Shown piece by piece: positions 7,688-16,685 of a DNA stretch of 64,000 nt. Position numbers and translations under genes: made by a program. Source of the stretch: an uncultured Flavobacteriaceae bacterium (GTDB taxonomy: Bacteria; Bacteroidota; Bacteroidia; Flavobacteriales; Flavobacteriaceae). The notes beneath the pieces were generated by a model. That model was not told the origin of the DNA, made no database searches, and saw nothing but the letters and a program-made list of their open reading frames with translations. How positions within the stretch are numbered: the first letter of the stretch is position 1; each line of letters begins with the position of its first letter. The stretch is from the NCBI GenBank assembly GCA_947497145.1, contig CANMFQ010000002.1:186001-250000 (forward strand), written 5' to 3'.

Positions 7688-10600
7688 ATGAGATTAGAGA
7701 CGTATCGTATTTGGAATATTTGGTTAGGATGGGCGGTTTTTGCTATTGCTCTTTGCGTATACAGCTGTACTGTAGAACCCACAGTTAGTTTTTGGGACTC
7801 GGGGGAGTTAATAGCAGCTTCTGCAAAATTGCAAGTAGCACACCCGCCAGGAGCACCATTGTTGCAAATGATAGGTGCTTTTTTTGCCCTTTTTGCTATC
7901 AATAACACGGAAATAGCATTCATGGTAAATTATGTGTCGGTAATAACCTCAGCTTTTACCATACTATTTTTGTTTTGGACAATTACAAATCTAGCTAAGA
8001 AGTTAATAGGTAAGGCAGCAGTACAAACTAAAGATTGTAATGTAATAGTATTGACTAGTGGGCTGGTGGGGGCTTTAACCTTTACATTTTCTGATAGTTT
8101 TTGGTTCAATGCTACAGAGACAGAGGTGTATTCAATGGCCAGTTTGATTATGGCTGTGCTCTTATGGTTGGGTTTGAAATGGACAGATAAACTGTATTGT
8201 GCAAGGGGAAACAAATGGCTATTACTTATTTCTTTTGTGGTAGGTCTTACTTTTGGAATTCAATTTATGGGTTTTCTAGCAATTCCGTCAATAGTGTTGT
8301 TGTATTATTTCAAAACCCATAAAAAGGTTACTATTATTAATTTTTTTATTGCCAATGTTGCGGCTGTTGCTGTTTTAATACTCGTTTTTAAATACACCTT
8401 AACCCTAGTGCTTAAACTTTTTGGATGGGGTGAAGTGTTTTTTGTGAATTCCTTTGGCTTACCTTTTAATACTGGTAGCTTTATTGTAGGTTTTACTTTG
8501 ATAGTATTTTTTTTCTTGGCATTGCGATATACTAAAAAAAGAGGATATCATATTGCAAATACATTGGTACTTTCTATTATGTTTTTAGTACTGGGGTTCT
8601 CTACGTGGCTAATGCTTCCTATTCGAGCAAATGCCAATGTAATCATCAATGAAAATAACCCCTCTGATGCCTTGTCGCTCTTAGGGTATTATAACAGAGA
8701 GCAGTACCCAAGTACCGACAGTCCTTTTTACGGAACATATTATTCTGATATGTTTGCCGATGATTATCCAGATAAAGACGACCGACCTAAATACGAGCGT
8801 AATGAAAAACTAGGTGTTTATGAGGTAATAAATAACTATAAAAAAGCAATACGTGGTTCAAATGAAAAGCATGTAGGTTGGCTGCCGCGTATGTGGTCTG
8901 ATACGAATGCTGAAAATTATATGCAATATTACGGTGTACTCGAATTTGAAATAAAACCAAAATATAGATCGAATCTTGATTTGAAAGAAGCGGTGAAAAA
9001 CATTCGTAATAAGCAAGGACAGGGTGAACTTACAGCTGCGCAATACATCCGTTTTTTGAAGAATATGAGTGACTATATTGATGTGCAACCACCAACGCTG
9101 TATCAAAACATAAAATTTATGTTGGATTTTCAGTTTGGCTATATGTATTGGCGTTATTTTATGTGGAATTTTGTTGGCAAATCCAATGATGAACAAGGGC
9201 AATTTGATGGTAATGGCGAGTGGATTAGTGGTATTGACATGGTCGATAATTTTCTAGTTGGTAATCAAGAAAATCTTCCCTCAGTTGTTTTAAAGAACAA
9301 AGGCCGAAATACGTATTTCTTTCTGCCTCTTTTGTTGGGGCTGGTAGGATTTGTATTTCAACTACAAAATAATTGGAAGCAGTTTTGGGTGTTGTTGGTG
9401 TTTTTTGTTTTTACGGGAATTGCCATTCAATTTTATACCAATCCGCCAATATTTCAAGTTCGGGAGCGTGATTATTCGTTGGTAGGCTCGTTTTATATCT
9501 TTTCTATTTGGATAGGCTTGGGGGTAAGCGGACTCTATAGTGGGTTACAAAAAAGTATGAAACCAAAATTTTTAGTGCCTATAGTCTGTATTATTTGCTT
9601 ATTGGCGGTACCAAGTGTAATGGCATATCAGAATTGGGATGACCATGACCGGTCAAATCGAAATTCTGCACTTACAATGGCTAAAGCGTATTTAGATTCG
9701 ACCCAGGAAAATAAAGGTGCTATTCTTTTTACTATTGGAGATATCGATACCTTTCCTTTATGGTATGCGCAGGAGATTGAAGGTTACCGTACTGATACCC
9801 GTGTTATTTGCTCAACCTATTTCGGGACTGATTGGTATGTTGACCAAATGAAACGCAGGGCGTATGAGAGCGCGCCCATTCCTTCTCAGTTAACCCATGA
9901 TTTATATCGCTACGGTTCTCGTGATGTTATTTATTATGCACAGCTTACAGATAAACGATGGTTGCTAAGTGATTTTATGAAATGGGTGGCAAGTAATCAA
10001 CCACAAACAAAGGTTAAAAGCCTAATGGAAAAGCAAGAACGCGATTTAAGTTCCTTTTCAGCGGCTTATTTGGATGCCGTTTTTTATCCAACCAATAAAA
10101 TTCGTATTCCCGTAAACAAGCAAAATGTATTGGATACGGGCTTGGTAAAAGTAGAAGACGCCGATGAGATTGTTGACTATATTGATGTTGATTTACCAGA
10201 AACAGGTATTTCAAAAGGCCAAATGATGATGTTAGATATCATTGCAAATAATGATTGGAAACGACCCATATATTTCTCAGGAGGTAGTTTTGAAGAGGCT
10301 GAATACATCTGGATGACCAGGTACTTGCAATTAGATGGACTGGTTTACAAATTGGTTCCTATTAAGACAGTATCAGACAGTACTTTTGAAAAAGGGAGAA
10401 TTGATACTGATTTGATGTTTGCTATAGTAAAAAAATGGGAATGGGGTAATTTGGGTAACCCAGATATTTATCACGATCCACAAACCAGAAAACAGGGAGG
10501 TGTGTCTTATCGCATCACTTTGGCTCGTTTACTGGAAAAGCTACTAGAAGAAAATAAATTAGAAAAGGCAACAGAGGTTATTGAAATGGCAATGACCAAT

Positions 10601-10912
10601 ATTCCTGTGGAGTTTTTTGGTTTTTATGCTTTTGTAGAGCCATTTTTAGACGGGTATTATAAAATTGGCAATCCGGAAAAGGCGATAGCGCTTTATCATA
10701 AGCTAAAGCTAATATATCAAGAAGAACTCACCTACTATGAAGGCTTATCTATTGATGCCCAATATGAGCATGTGGATGCAATTTTTTCAGCAATGCAAGG
10801 GTATCAAAGAATCATTGATATACTTCGTCGAAATAAAAATATTGAATTAGCAGAGCGAGAAACTTTGAGGTTTAATGAGTATGTAACTGGGTTTAATCAC
10901 TTCTTAGAGTGA
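7688..10912 (+). CDS. DUF2723 membrane protein, O-mannosyltransferase-like (GT117-type)
   Basis: A 1074-residue protein with about a dozen hydrophobic helices in the first two thirds and a soluble C-terminal region with helical repeats. The motif WDSGELIAASAKLQVAHPPG near residue 35 is the DUF2723 signature, with the acidic pair expected of GT-C enzymes using lipid-linked sugar donors. A later periplasmic part has GDIDTFPLWYAQEIEG. The family is nearly universal in Flavobacteriia and is thought to take part in O-glycosylation of secreted proteins; the donor and acceptor are not known from this sequence. Length is typical. Convergent with the GH95 gene. Confidence 0.85.
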   Translation: MRLETYRIWNIWLGWAVFAIALCVYSCTVEPTVSFWDSGELIAASAKLQVAHPPGAPLLQMIGAFFALFAINNTEIAFMVNYVSVITSAFTILFLFWTITNLAKKLIGKAAVQTKDCNVIVLTSGLVGALTFTFSDSFWFNATETEVYSMASLIMAVLLWLGLKWTDKLYCARGNKWLLLISFVVGLTFGIQFMGFLAIPSIVLLYYFKTHKKVTIINFFIANVAAVAVLILVFKYTLTLVLKLFGWGEVFFVNSFGLPFNTGSFIVGFTLIVFFFLALRYTKKRGYHIANTLVLSIMFLVLGFSTWLMLPIRANANVIINENNPSDALSLLGYYNREQYPSTDSPFYGTYYSDMFADDYPDKDDRPKYERNEKLGVYEVINNYKKAIRGSNEKHVGWLPRMWSDTNAENYMQYYGVLEFEIKPKYRSNLDLKEAVKNIRNKQGQGELTAAQYIRFLKNMSDYIDVQPPTLYQNIKFMLDFQFGYMYWRYFMWNFVGKSNDEQGQFDGNGEWISGIDMVDNFLVGNQENLPSVVLKNKGRNTYFFLPLLLGLVGFVFQLQNNWKQFWVLLVFFVFTGIAIQFYTNPPIFQVRERDYSLVGSFYIFSIWIGLGVSGLYSGLQKSMKPKFLVPIVCIICLLAVPSVMAYQNWDDHDRSNRNSALTMAKAYLDSTQENKGAILFTIGDIDTFPLWYAQEIEGYRTDTRVICSTYFGTDWYVDQMKRRAYESAPIPSQLTHDLYRYGSRDVIYYAQLTDKRWLLSDFMKWVASNQPQTKVKSLMEKQERDLSSFSAAYLDAVFYPTNKIRIPVNKQNVLDTGLVKVEDADEIVDYIDVDLPETGISKGQMMMLDIIANNDWKRPIYFSGGSFEEAEYIWMTRYLQLDGLVYKLVPIKTVSDSTFEKGRIDTDLMFAIVKKWEWGNLGNPDIYHDPQTRKQGGVSYRITLARLLEKLLEENKLEKATEVIEMAMTNIPVEFFGFYAFVEPFLDGYYKIGNPEKAIALYHKLKLIYQEELTYYEGLSIDAQYEHVDAIFSAMQGYQRIIDILRRNKNIELAERETLRFNEYVTGFNHFLE

Positions 10913-11002
10913 TATACACCTGTCGCTTTGAACTTGGAGCTTTAAGTCTATTTTTTGACACTATTCAATTAATTGTGTAAGTTAAATGACAAAGGTACAT
11001 GG

Positions 11003-13420
11003 CTATAACTCCAACGCATAACTTTCCCCTTTTTCAGTAGCTAGGTTAATTTTTTTATCACCATAGCGAATATTGGCGGTGTTTCCAGTTTTTGAATACA
11101 AGCTAGCTTTTGCTAGTTTTCCTTTGCGCCAAGACATGGTGATTTCAAAACCACCTCTTGTACAAACGCCGCTGATATCCCCATCTTTCCATGTTGATGG
11201 TAGTGCGGGTAATAAAACAATTTCATCACCATGACTTTGTATAAGCATTTCTGCAATGCCAGCAGTACCACCTAAATTTCCATCGATCTGAAAAATGGTT
11301 GGTGGGTGTAGGTCTAATAAATTAAGAGAGGTGTGTTTTCGTATTAATTCGGTAATTTGCTCTTTGGCTTTATCACCTTCTTGTAGGCGCGCATAAAAAT
11401 TAATCATCCAACCACGACTCCATCCTGTTTGGCCTTGGTCATTAGAAATGCGCCTGTCAATGGTTTTTTTTGCCGCTTCAAAAAGTGCTGGTGTTTGGGG
11501 TGTAATTTGACTTGAGGGATACAAGGCATACATATGTGAAACATGTCGATGTCCTATTTCTGTTTCTTCATAATCTTCGTACCATTCTTGAATAGTACCA
11601 TTTTTGCCAATTTTTATTGGTGGTAATTTTTTAATCGCTTCAGAAATTTCACGACTTAAAGCTGTTTTAATACCTAGCACTTTTTCCATTTTTAAACAGC
11701 TGGTAAAAACATCTCTAATAATTTGAATATCTATGGAAGCCGCTACAGTATTCCGTATTCTTTTTCCCGTTTTAGTATCAATATAAGTGTTTTCGGGGGA
11801 GTAGGAGGGAGCTGTTACCAGTTCACCATGTTCATTTTCTTTTAAAAAATCAAGAATGAATTTTGCCGAACCACTTAAAATAGGATAAGCCGTTTCTTTA
11901 AGATACGTTTTGTCTTGCGTAAATTGATAGTGACGCCATAAAAACATAGACATCCACGAGCCTGCTAGTGGAAAGCAATACCCGTTATCTACCTGCGACC
12001 GTGGATATGAACCACTAGCAGTTGTGCGTCCAAAGGGGTTAGATACATGATGCGCCATCCACCCATCAGAATCTAAAAATGCTGAAGCCGTGACTTCGCC
12101 TTTTTTTGCTAATTGTGTTAAAAATATCGTAAGTGGTTCGGTGGTTTCGCTTAAATTACAAAGGTCAGCGGGCCAATAATTCATTTGTAAATTAATATTT
12201 AAATGAAAATCAGACTCCCAAGCTGCCCAGAGCTCTTTGTTCCAGATACCTTGTAAATTGGCAGGAAGTACAGAGTTTCCGCCTGAACTAGAAAGTAATA
12301 AATACCTGCCGTATTGAAAAAATAGTTCAGTTAAATGCTTGTCTTCCGCGATGTTTTTAAGATTTTCTAAACGAACATCAGTAGGGATGGTGTCTTGCGT
12401 ATTTGTTGTAATATCAAAATGCATCCTATCCATCATGCTACTGTGGTAGTCTATATGTGCCTTTTTTATACTGTCATACGCTACTGAAGTTGCTTGTTTT
12501 ACCGCTGTTTCAGTGAGCGTTAATGGATTTATGGTACGGTCAAAATTCATTGTATTGATATTATAATCTGTCGCCAATGAGGTTAATACCGTAAATTCGT
12601 TAGAATTTGTGATTTTTAAGGTGTTCGCTGTTGATGTTACTTCTCCCGAAGTATTTTTTATGGCAATATTGGCTGCAAATTTTAAATGATAGCCCCCTTT
12701 TCCTGAGCCTCCAGAGTTATCATCATAGCCGTTGGGGTCGTCAAAAATTTGTCCATCTACAATCAGGTTATTATTTTTTGTAGCTTGTTTAATATCAACG
12801 GGTCTGTCAAATGAAATTTCACCACTAACCGTTTCGTTATCCATACTTTTGAAATGATATACCAAACAATTATATTTTTTAGACACAAACGATTCTCTTT
12901 TAAATCGCTTGCCGTCAATGGTATAGGTGGTAGTGTGAATTCCGGTATGTAGGTTTAAACTACGTTGGTAATTTTGAGGCTTGCTATGGTTTTTAAAAGC
13001 AATAAATAAATCGCCAAATGTTTGGTAAGACCGTATGGAGGTTGGGGAAACAGCTAAGTGTTTTAAACCATAATTTAAGGCTTCTTCAAACTGCCCGTTT
13101 AAATTTAATTCTTGAAATTTGGCATAATGCTCTTTAGCATTTTCTGGTATAGGGTCTTCAGGGCAACCTCCCCAAAGACTCTCTTCGTTTAGTTGTAGTT
13201 TTTCTTTTGCTACGTCACCAAAAACCATGGCGCCAATTTTTCCGTTGCCAATTGGTAATGCCTCAAACCAGTCTTTTGCCGCTTGTTTGTACCATAGCCT
13301 ATTATCATTTTCAGTTGTTCTTTCTTCTTGCTTTGAAGTAGTGCAGCTTGCTAAAAGGCATCCAATCAGTAAAGCAATAAGGGGTTTGATTTTTTTTGTA
13401 TTGAATAGGGCAATGGTCAT
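11003..13420 (-). CDS. Glycoside hydrolase family 95 (alpha-L-fucosidase-like) lipoprotein
   Basis: An 805-residue enzyme with lipobox LLASC (lipidated Cys26), so probably in the periplasm or on the cell surface. Family landmarks are the N-terminal WYKQAAKDWFEALPIGNGKIGAMVFG and QLNEESLWGG, the central (alpha/alpha)6 barrel with WESDFHLNINLQMNYWPADLCNL, and the C-terminal HPPTIFQIDGNLGGTAGIAEML. GH95 members remove alpha-L-fucose or L-galactose from polysaccharides, fitting a bacterium feeding on algal or host glycans. It stands without a SusC/SusD pair or other carbohydrate-active genes, so it is not part of a classic utilisation locus here. Confidence 0.9.
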   Translation of the reverse strand: MTIALFNTKKIKPLIALLIGCLLASCTTSKQEERTTENDNRLWYKQAAKDWFEALPIGNGKIGAMVFGDVAKEKLQLNEESLWGGCPEDPIPENAKEHYAKFQELNLNGQFEEALNYGLKHLAVSPTSIRSYQTFGDLFIAFKNHSKPQNYQRSLNLHTGIHTTTYTIDGKRFKRESFVSKKYNCLVYHFKSMDNETVSGEISFDRPVDIKQATKNNNLIVDGQIFDDPNGYDDNSGGSGKGGYHLKFAANIAIKNTSGEVTSTANTLKITNSNEFTVLTSLATDYNINTMNFDRTINPLTLTETAVKQATSVAYDSIKKAHIDYHSSMMDRMHFDITTNTQDTIPTDVRLENLKNIAEDKHLTELFFQYGRYLLLSSSGGNSVLPANLQGIWNKELWAAWESDFHLNINLQMNYWPADLCNLSETTEPLTIFLTQLAKKGEVTASAFLDSDGWMAHHVSNPFGRTTASGSYPRSQVDNGYCFPLAGSWMSMFLWRHYQFTQDKTYLKETAYPILSGSAKFILDFLKENEHGELVTAPSYSPENTYIDTKTGKRIRNTVAASIDIQIIRDVFTSCLKMEKVLGIKTALSREISEAIKKLPPIKIGKNGTIQEWYEDYEETEIGHRHVSHMYALYPSSQITPQTPALFEAAKKTIDRRISNDQGQTGWSRGWMINFYARLQEGDKAKEQITELIRKHTSLNLLDLHPPTIFQIDGNLGGTAGIAEMLIQSHGDEIVLLPALPSTWKDGDISGVCTRGGFEITMSWRKGKLAKASLYSKTGNTANIRYGDKKINLATEKGESYALEL

Positions 13421-13486
13421 TTTTAATGAATTATCGAAGAGCTTGGTTAAAATAAAAAGGTAGTATACAATGCAGATTACAATTAG

Positions 13487-13765
13487 TTAGTCTTGATGGT
13501 CTGCTTCTTCTTTGTTTTTGTTGTATTTGGTGTAAGCAATTTTTTTTGCATCTAAGATAGCGTAAAACCTTCGGTGCGATATTTTTAAATCTTTGGTTAT
13601 TTCACGTACTTTTTTCTTTCCTTTTTTATAGAGGGTTATGTTTTTGTTTACTTTTTTATTGAAGTAATACTGGTTTAGTTTTTCAACTACTTGTAATTCT
13701 GTGAGGTTGGTCTCAGAGGCATAGCTTTCTAAAGCAGACTTTACCATTGATAAGTTAGTTTTCAT
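13487..13765 (-). CDS. Small hypothetical protein with HTH-like segment
   Basis: A 92-residue, lysine-rich protein of unrecognised family with no signal peptide or membrane segment. The segment REITKDLKISHRRFYAILDAKKI looks like a helix-turn-helix, which with the high positive charge could mean nucleic-acid binding; this is inference only. It starts at a clean ATG and is separate from its neighbours, with gaps of about 65 and 195 bases. Confidence 0.55.
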   Translation of the reverse strand: MKTNLSMVKSALESYASETNLTELQVVEKLNQYYFNKKVNKNITLYKKGKKKVREITKDLKISHRRFYAILDAKKIAYTKYNKNKEEADHQD

Positions 13766-13960
13766 ACGTGTTGTTTTAATACCTTACATCAGTATATGCT
13801 ATGATGTTTTTTAGGATAAAATAGATTTTTGAATGCAAAAAGTGTTTAAAGTTAGTAAATGAAAAACAAATATAAAATCCTATCAGATTTTAAAAGGTAG
13901 TCAAATCATAATAGTATAAAGCTGCCATCTTATTATTCACATTTTTTAGTCGCATCACGC

Positions 13961-14728
13961 TTATTCGTAGGTAAGTCTTAATTGGGTTCCCCAATCATAA
14001 GTTATTAAAGTGGGGTACAGGTCTAAATTATACCTGTATTTGGTTACGCAAGAATAACATGATGGGTCTATAGCGCCTGTGTAATCTGCGAAATTTGATC
14101 TGATTATATTATTTTCACTCCAGTTAATAGGGTTTGAAACATAAATGGGAATATTTTTTTTATAATTAATTTTGTTGTCATAAGAGTATAAAGTTTCATG
14201 CCTCAACCTTCCTTCGTCGTCGTAATATGCACTCTTTTCAATGTTTTTGTTATTCCAGTAGTATTTTTCATTAGAAATATATTCAGCTTGGTCAACATTA
14301 TAGGTTTTCTTTTCAGTAAGCTTGTTTTCACTTGAATATTCAAATTCGTAAATTAAAGATAATGTCAGGCTATCTTCTGGGTACGGTGTGAAGTTATAAA
14401 TGGCTTTAATAGAGCCATTTTGATTGTAAGAAATAGAATCTCTAGCAGCTACTGTGTTGTCATTAATGGAGTGTGTAGTATATTCTAATAGTCTTCCATT
14501 GTTGTATTCAATTTGGAACCTACTTCCTGATACATAAAAGTCTTCAACTCTAGTAATAAGGTCATCTTCATTATATGAAAATAATACCTTCCAATTGTCA
14601 ATGGCTTTGCTACCTTTTTTGTAGTCAATTGAAATGAGCTTTGAGCCATGTGCGTCATCAAAAACAACTTCTTTTGAGCAAGAAAAAAATAGTAGTAAAT
14701 AGCATAAAATTAGAAGTGCATTTTTCAT
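13961..14728 (-). CDS. Hypothetical lipoprotein with RHS/YD-like repeats
   Basis: A 255-residue predicted lipoprotein (lipobox FFSC, Cys17 or near). The body is made of repeated short strands of the form FSYNEDDLITRVEDF, ISYNQNGSIKAIYNF, FEYSSENKLTEKKTY, YYWNNKNIEKSAYYDDEGRL, reminiscent of the extended beta structure of YD/RHS-type and DUF4595-like proteins of Bacteroidota. Cysteines near the C-terminus (DPSCYSC) may form a disulphide. Function unknown. Confidence 0.6.
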   Translation of the reverse strand: MKNALLILCYLLLFFSCSKEVVFDDAHGSKLISIDYKKGSKAIDNWKVLFSYNEDDLITRVEDFYVSGSRFQIEYNNGRLLEYTTHSINDNTVAARDSISYNQNGSIKAIYNFTPYPEDSLTLSLIYEFEYSSENKLTEKKTYNVDQAEYISNEKYYWNNKNIEKSAYYDDEGRLRHETLYSYDNKINYKKNIPIYVSNPINWSENNIIRSNFADYTGAIDPSCYSCVTKYRYNLDLYPTLITYDWGTQLRLTYE

Positions 14729-14802
14729 TTTATTTATAAGATGTATTGATTTTAAATGGGTTGCGTAAACGAGAAGCTAGTTGATTTACAAAAGCTCTTA
14801 TC

Positions 14803-15354
14803 TCATCTATATGACTGTTTGTTAGAAGTTTTTTTTCTTTCTTTTTGTATGATATTATCAATAAATGCGTTGGTATTCAATTCTTTCAAGGCAGCATATA
14901 GTTTTTTGTTCTGATTGGCTTTTTTTGCTAGTTCATATTTCATGGTTTGATATTGCAATCTTGCTGAATCATCATTTCGTAAAAAATTACGCATCAATAA
15001 GTGTCTTTGTAATGGTTCACTATTCTTTAAACAAACATACAGATGATGACTAATGGTGTCTAAAATTGGGTGCGATGTTTTTTTATTTCGTTTAAAAACT
15101 TCTCTATTTTCAATTCCTTGGTTTCCGTTATGATAATAGCCAATTTTTAGCAGTCCTGATTTAATTTTTTCAAAATCAGATTCATTATCGTAGCTAATAT
15201 CGATGTCTATAATTGGTTTTGCATCTAAATTGGGCACAGCTGTACTTCCTATATGTTCAATTTGGTATTCGAATCCCGTTAGGTTGTTTTCAATTGCGCC
15301 TTTTAGTTTTGCGAAATATAAAATCCAATTTGAGGTGTATTTTTCTAGTAGCAT
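14803..15354 (-). CDS. GrpB family protein (nucleotidyltransferase fold)
   Basis: A 183-residue cytoplasmic protein. The GrpB/UPF0157 signature is present: IEHIGSTAVPNLDAKPIIDIDI near residues 33-53, with the G-S and two aspartates of a nucleotidyltransferase-like site, then HHLYVCLKNSEPLQRHLLMRNFLR. The family is linked to dephospho-CoA kinase in some bacteria, but no CoA-pathway gene is adjacent. The start at a clean ATG gives the normal family length. Confidence 0.85.
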   Translation of the reverse strand: MLLEKYTSNWILYFAKLKGAIENNLTGFEYQIEHIGSTAVPNLDAKPIIDIDISYDNESDFEKIKSGLLKIGYYHNGNQGIENREVFKRNKKTSHPILDTISHHLYVCLKNSEPLQRHLLMRNFLRNDDSARLQYQTMKYELAKKANQNKKLYAALKELNTNAFIDNIIQKERKKTSNKQSYR

Positions 15355-15702
15355 AGCTTGATTAAATACTTTTTTTACGGAAAGCCCGAGTAAGATGTAA
15401 CTTTAGAATATCTAATTTACTTTTTTTTAATGGTATCCCAAAATAAAGCCTATATGTATAGTTGTCTTGAATAGCACATTAAAACGGTACTTGTTTTCCA
15501 CTAGGTAGTATCTGGTTTGAACAGCTCAATTTTTGTAATTTGAATTATTTTGATAGAAAAGATGGAAAAAGAAACAAATTTATTATTTGGGCGTTTCTGA
15601 CTAGGTGCTAGGTATCACAAAAACACACAAAAACGAAAAAAAATGCTCGTAAAAGGTGATTTTTAAATTTAATTCTTACATTAGCGCAAGTTTAAGTGCA
15701 AT
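15355..15702. other. Non-coding gap upstream of the pheA leader
   Basis: Contains the degenerate element copy B and, at 15677-15684, TACATTAG, a one-mismatch version of the Bacteroidota -7 box that could start the leader transcript. No -33 TTG is clear; GTG at 15656 is the nearest match. Nothing else is recognisable. Confidence 0.35.
15547..15620. repeat. Degenerate intergenic element, copy B
   Basis: Similar to 2231-2300 (see copy A), sharing ATTTTGATA, AAAAAG.AACAAATTTA and the GGG..TTT.TGAC core. It lies in the gap upstream of the pheA leader. No open reading frame runs through it. Confidence 0.4.
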
Positions 15703-15774
15703 ATGATTAAGCAATATTTTTATAACAGATTTTTTTTCTACTTCTTTTTTGAGAGAGGTACGGGACTGTTGTGA
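15703..15774 (+). CDS. Phe/Tyr-rich leader peptide of the aromatic amino acid operon
   Basis: A 23-codon frame starting at ATG 15703 and ending at TGA 15772. Codons 5-7 read Y-F-Y and codons 10-16 read F-F-F-Y-F-F-F, giving seven Phe and three Tyr codons among 23. It is followed by an antiterminator/terminator pair and pheA. This is the composition expected of an attenuation leader peptide whose translation senses charged tRNA-Phe and tRNA-Tyr, and the operon downstream makes exactly those two amino acids. The peptide itself probably has no function. The aromatic run alone could arise from T-rich DNA, but the correct frame, in-frame stop and paired hairpins argue against chance. Confidence 0.82.
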   Translation: MIKQYFYNRFFFYFFFERGTGLL

Positions 15775-15808
15775 TGTATTGAAAACATATAAACAATTGA
15801 AGTCCCGT
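15760..15808 (+). promoter_or_regulatory. Antiterminator helix of the pheA attenuator
   Basis: ACGGGACT at 15760-15767 is perfectly complementary to AGTCCCGT at 15801-15808. Those same bases form the 5' arm of the terminator, so the two structures exclude each other. A second short pairing, TTGT 15769-15772 with ACAA 15793-15796, would extend the helix. The left arm lies within codons 20-22 of the leader peptide: a ribosome reaching the stop covers it (terminator forms), one stalled on Phe/Tyr codons upstream leaves it free. Confidence 0.75.
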
Positions 15809-15829
15809 TTTAAACGGGGCTTTTTTTTT
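15801..15829 (+). terminator. Attenuator terminator upstream of pheA
   Basis: AGTCCCGTT (15801-15809) pairs with AACGGGGCT (15813-15821), a 9-bp stem with one G-U pair and a TTA loop, followed directly by eight T (15822-15829). It ends about 30 bases before the pheA ATG and far downstream of the previous gene, which is on the other strand, so its only plausible role is premature termination. Confidence 0.85.
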
Positions 15830-15857
15830 GCCCTTGCTTTTTAAAAAGAAGAAGAAA

Positions 15858-16685
15858 ATGAGTGCTAAAATAGCCATACAAGGAATAAAAGGATCTAACC
15901 ATCATCAGGTGGCTAAAGATTTTTATGGTGATAACATTGAGCTAGTTGAGTGTATGTCTTTTGACTACCTAGTGCAACAATTATTAAATGGTACAGCCGA
16001 CAAGGGTATTATGGCTATTGAAAATTCTATTGCAGGTTCTATTATTCCCAATTACGCCTTAGTGTCTTCTAATAACCTGCGTATTATTGGAGAGTATTAT
16101 CTCAATATACATCACAATTTAATGTTGCTTAAAGGGCAAACTATTGATGATATTGAAGAGGTACGATCGCATCCGATGGCTTTATTACAATGCAAAGAAT
16201 TTTTTCGTGCATATCCACATATTAAATTGGTAGAAGATGTTGATACCGCAGAGACGGCAAAATGCATACAAGAGCAAAAATTAAAGCATGTAGGAGCAAT
16301 TGCACCTTATGTGGCTGCCGAATTATATGACTTGAACATCGTAGCGGCAGAGATACAAACCATTAAGAATAATGCCACACGATTTATCATTGTAAAAACA
16401 AAAAATAAAGAACTTCCTAAAACGGAAATAAATAAGGCATCTGTACGGTTTGTAACCGATCATAAACGGGGTAGTTTGGCTACAGTGCTTAATGTTATGA
16501 GTGATTGCAATATGAATTTAACCAAAATACAAAGTCTCCCTATTATTGAGACGCCATGGAAATATGCCTTCTTTGTTGATATAACTTTTGAGGTATATGC
16601 AGATTTTGACAAGGCAAAAGCATTGTTGAACATCATGTTGGAAGACTTTAAAGTATTGGGTGAGTATAAAAATGGCAGATTATGA
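15858..16685 (+). CDS. pheA: Prephenate dehydratase (monofunctional, with ACT domain)
   Basis: Converts prephenate to phenylpyruvate in phenylalanine synthesis. The 275-residue protein has the two-lobed PDT domain (IQGIKGSNHHQVAKDFY, GIMAIENSIAGS, and the catalytic T-R-F in NNATRFIIV) and a C-terminal ACT domain (TDHKRGSLATVLNVM, then LTKIQSLP) for feedback by Phe. No chorismate mutase domain is attached; that activity is fused to the DAHP synthase at the end of the operon. The ATG at 15858 is chosen because the longer reading frame starts at a TTG inside the attenuator U-tract. It overlaps the aminotransferase by 4 bases (ATGA), indicating translational coupling. Confidence 0.93.
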   Translation: MSAKIAIQGIKGSNHHQVAKDFYGDNIELVECMSFDYLVQQLLNGTADKGIMAIENSIAGSIIPNYALVSSNNLRIIGEYYLNIHHNLMLLKGQTIDDIEEVRSHPMALLQCKEFFRAYPHIKLVEDVDTAETAKCIQEQKLKHVGAIAPYVAAELYDLNIVAAEIQTIKNNATRFIIVKTKNKELPKTEINKASVRFVTDHKRGSLATVLNVMSDCNMNLTKIQSLPIIETPWKYAFFVDITFEVYADFDKAKALLNIMLEDFKVLGEYKNGRL

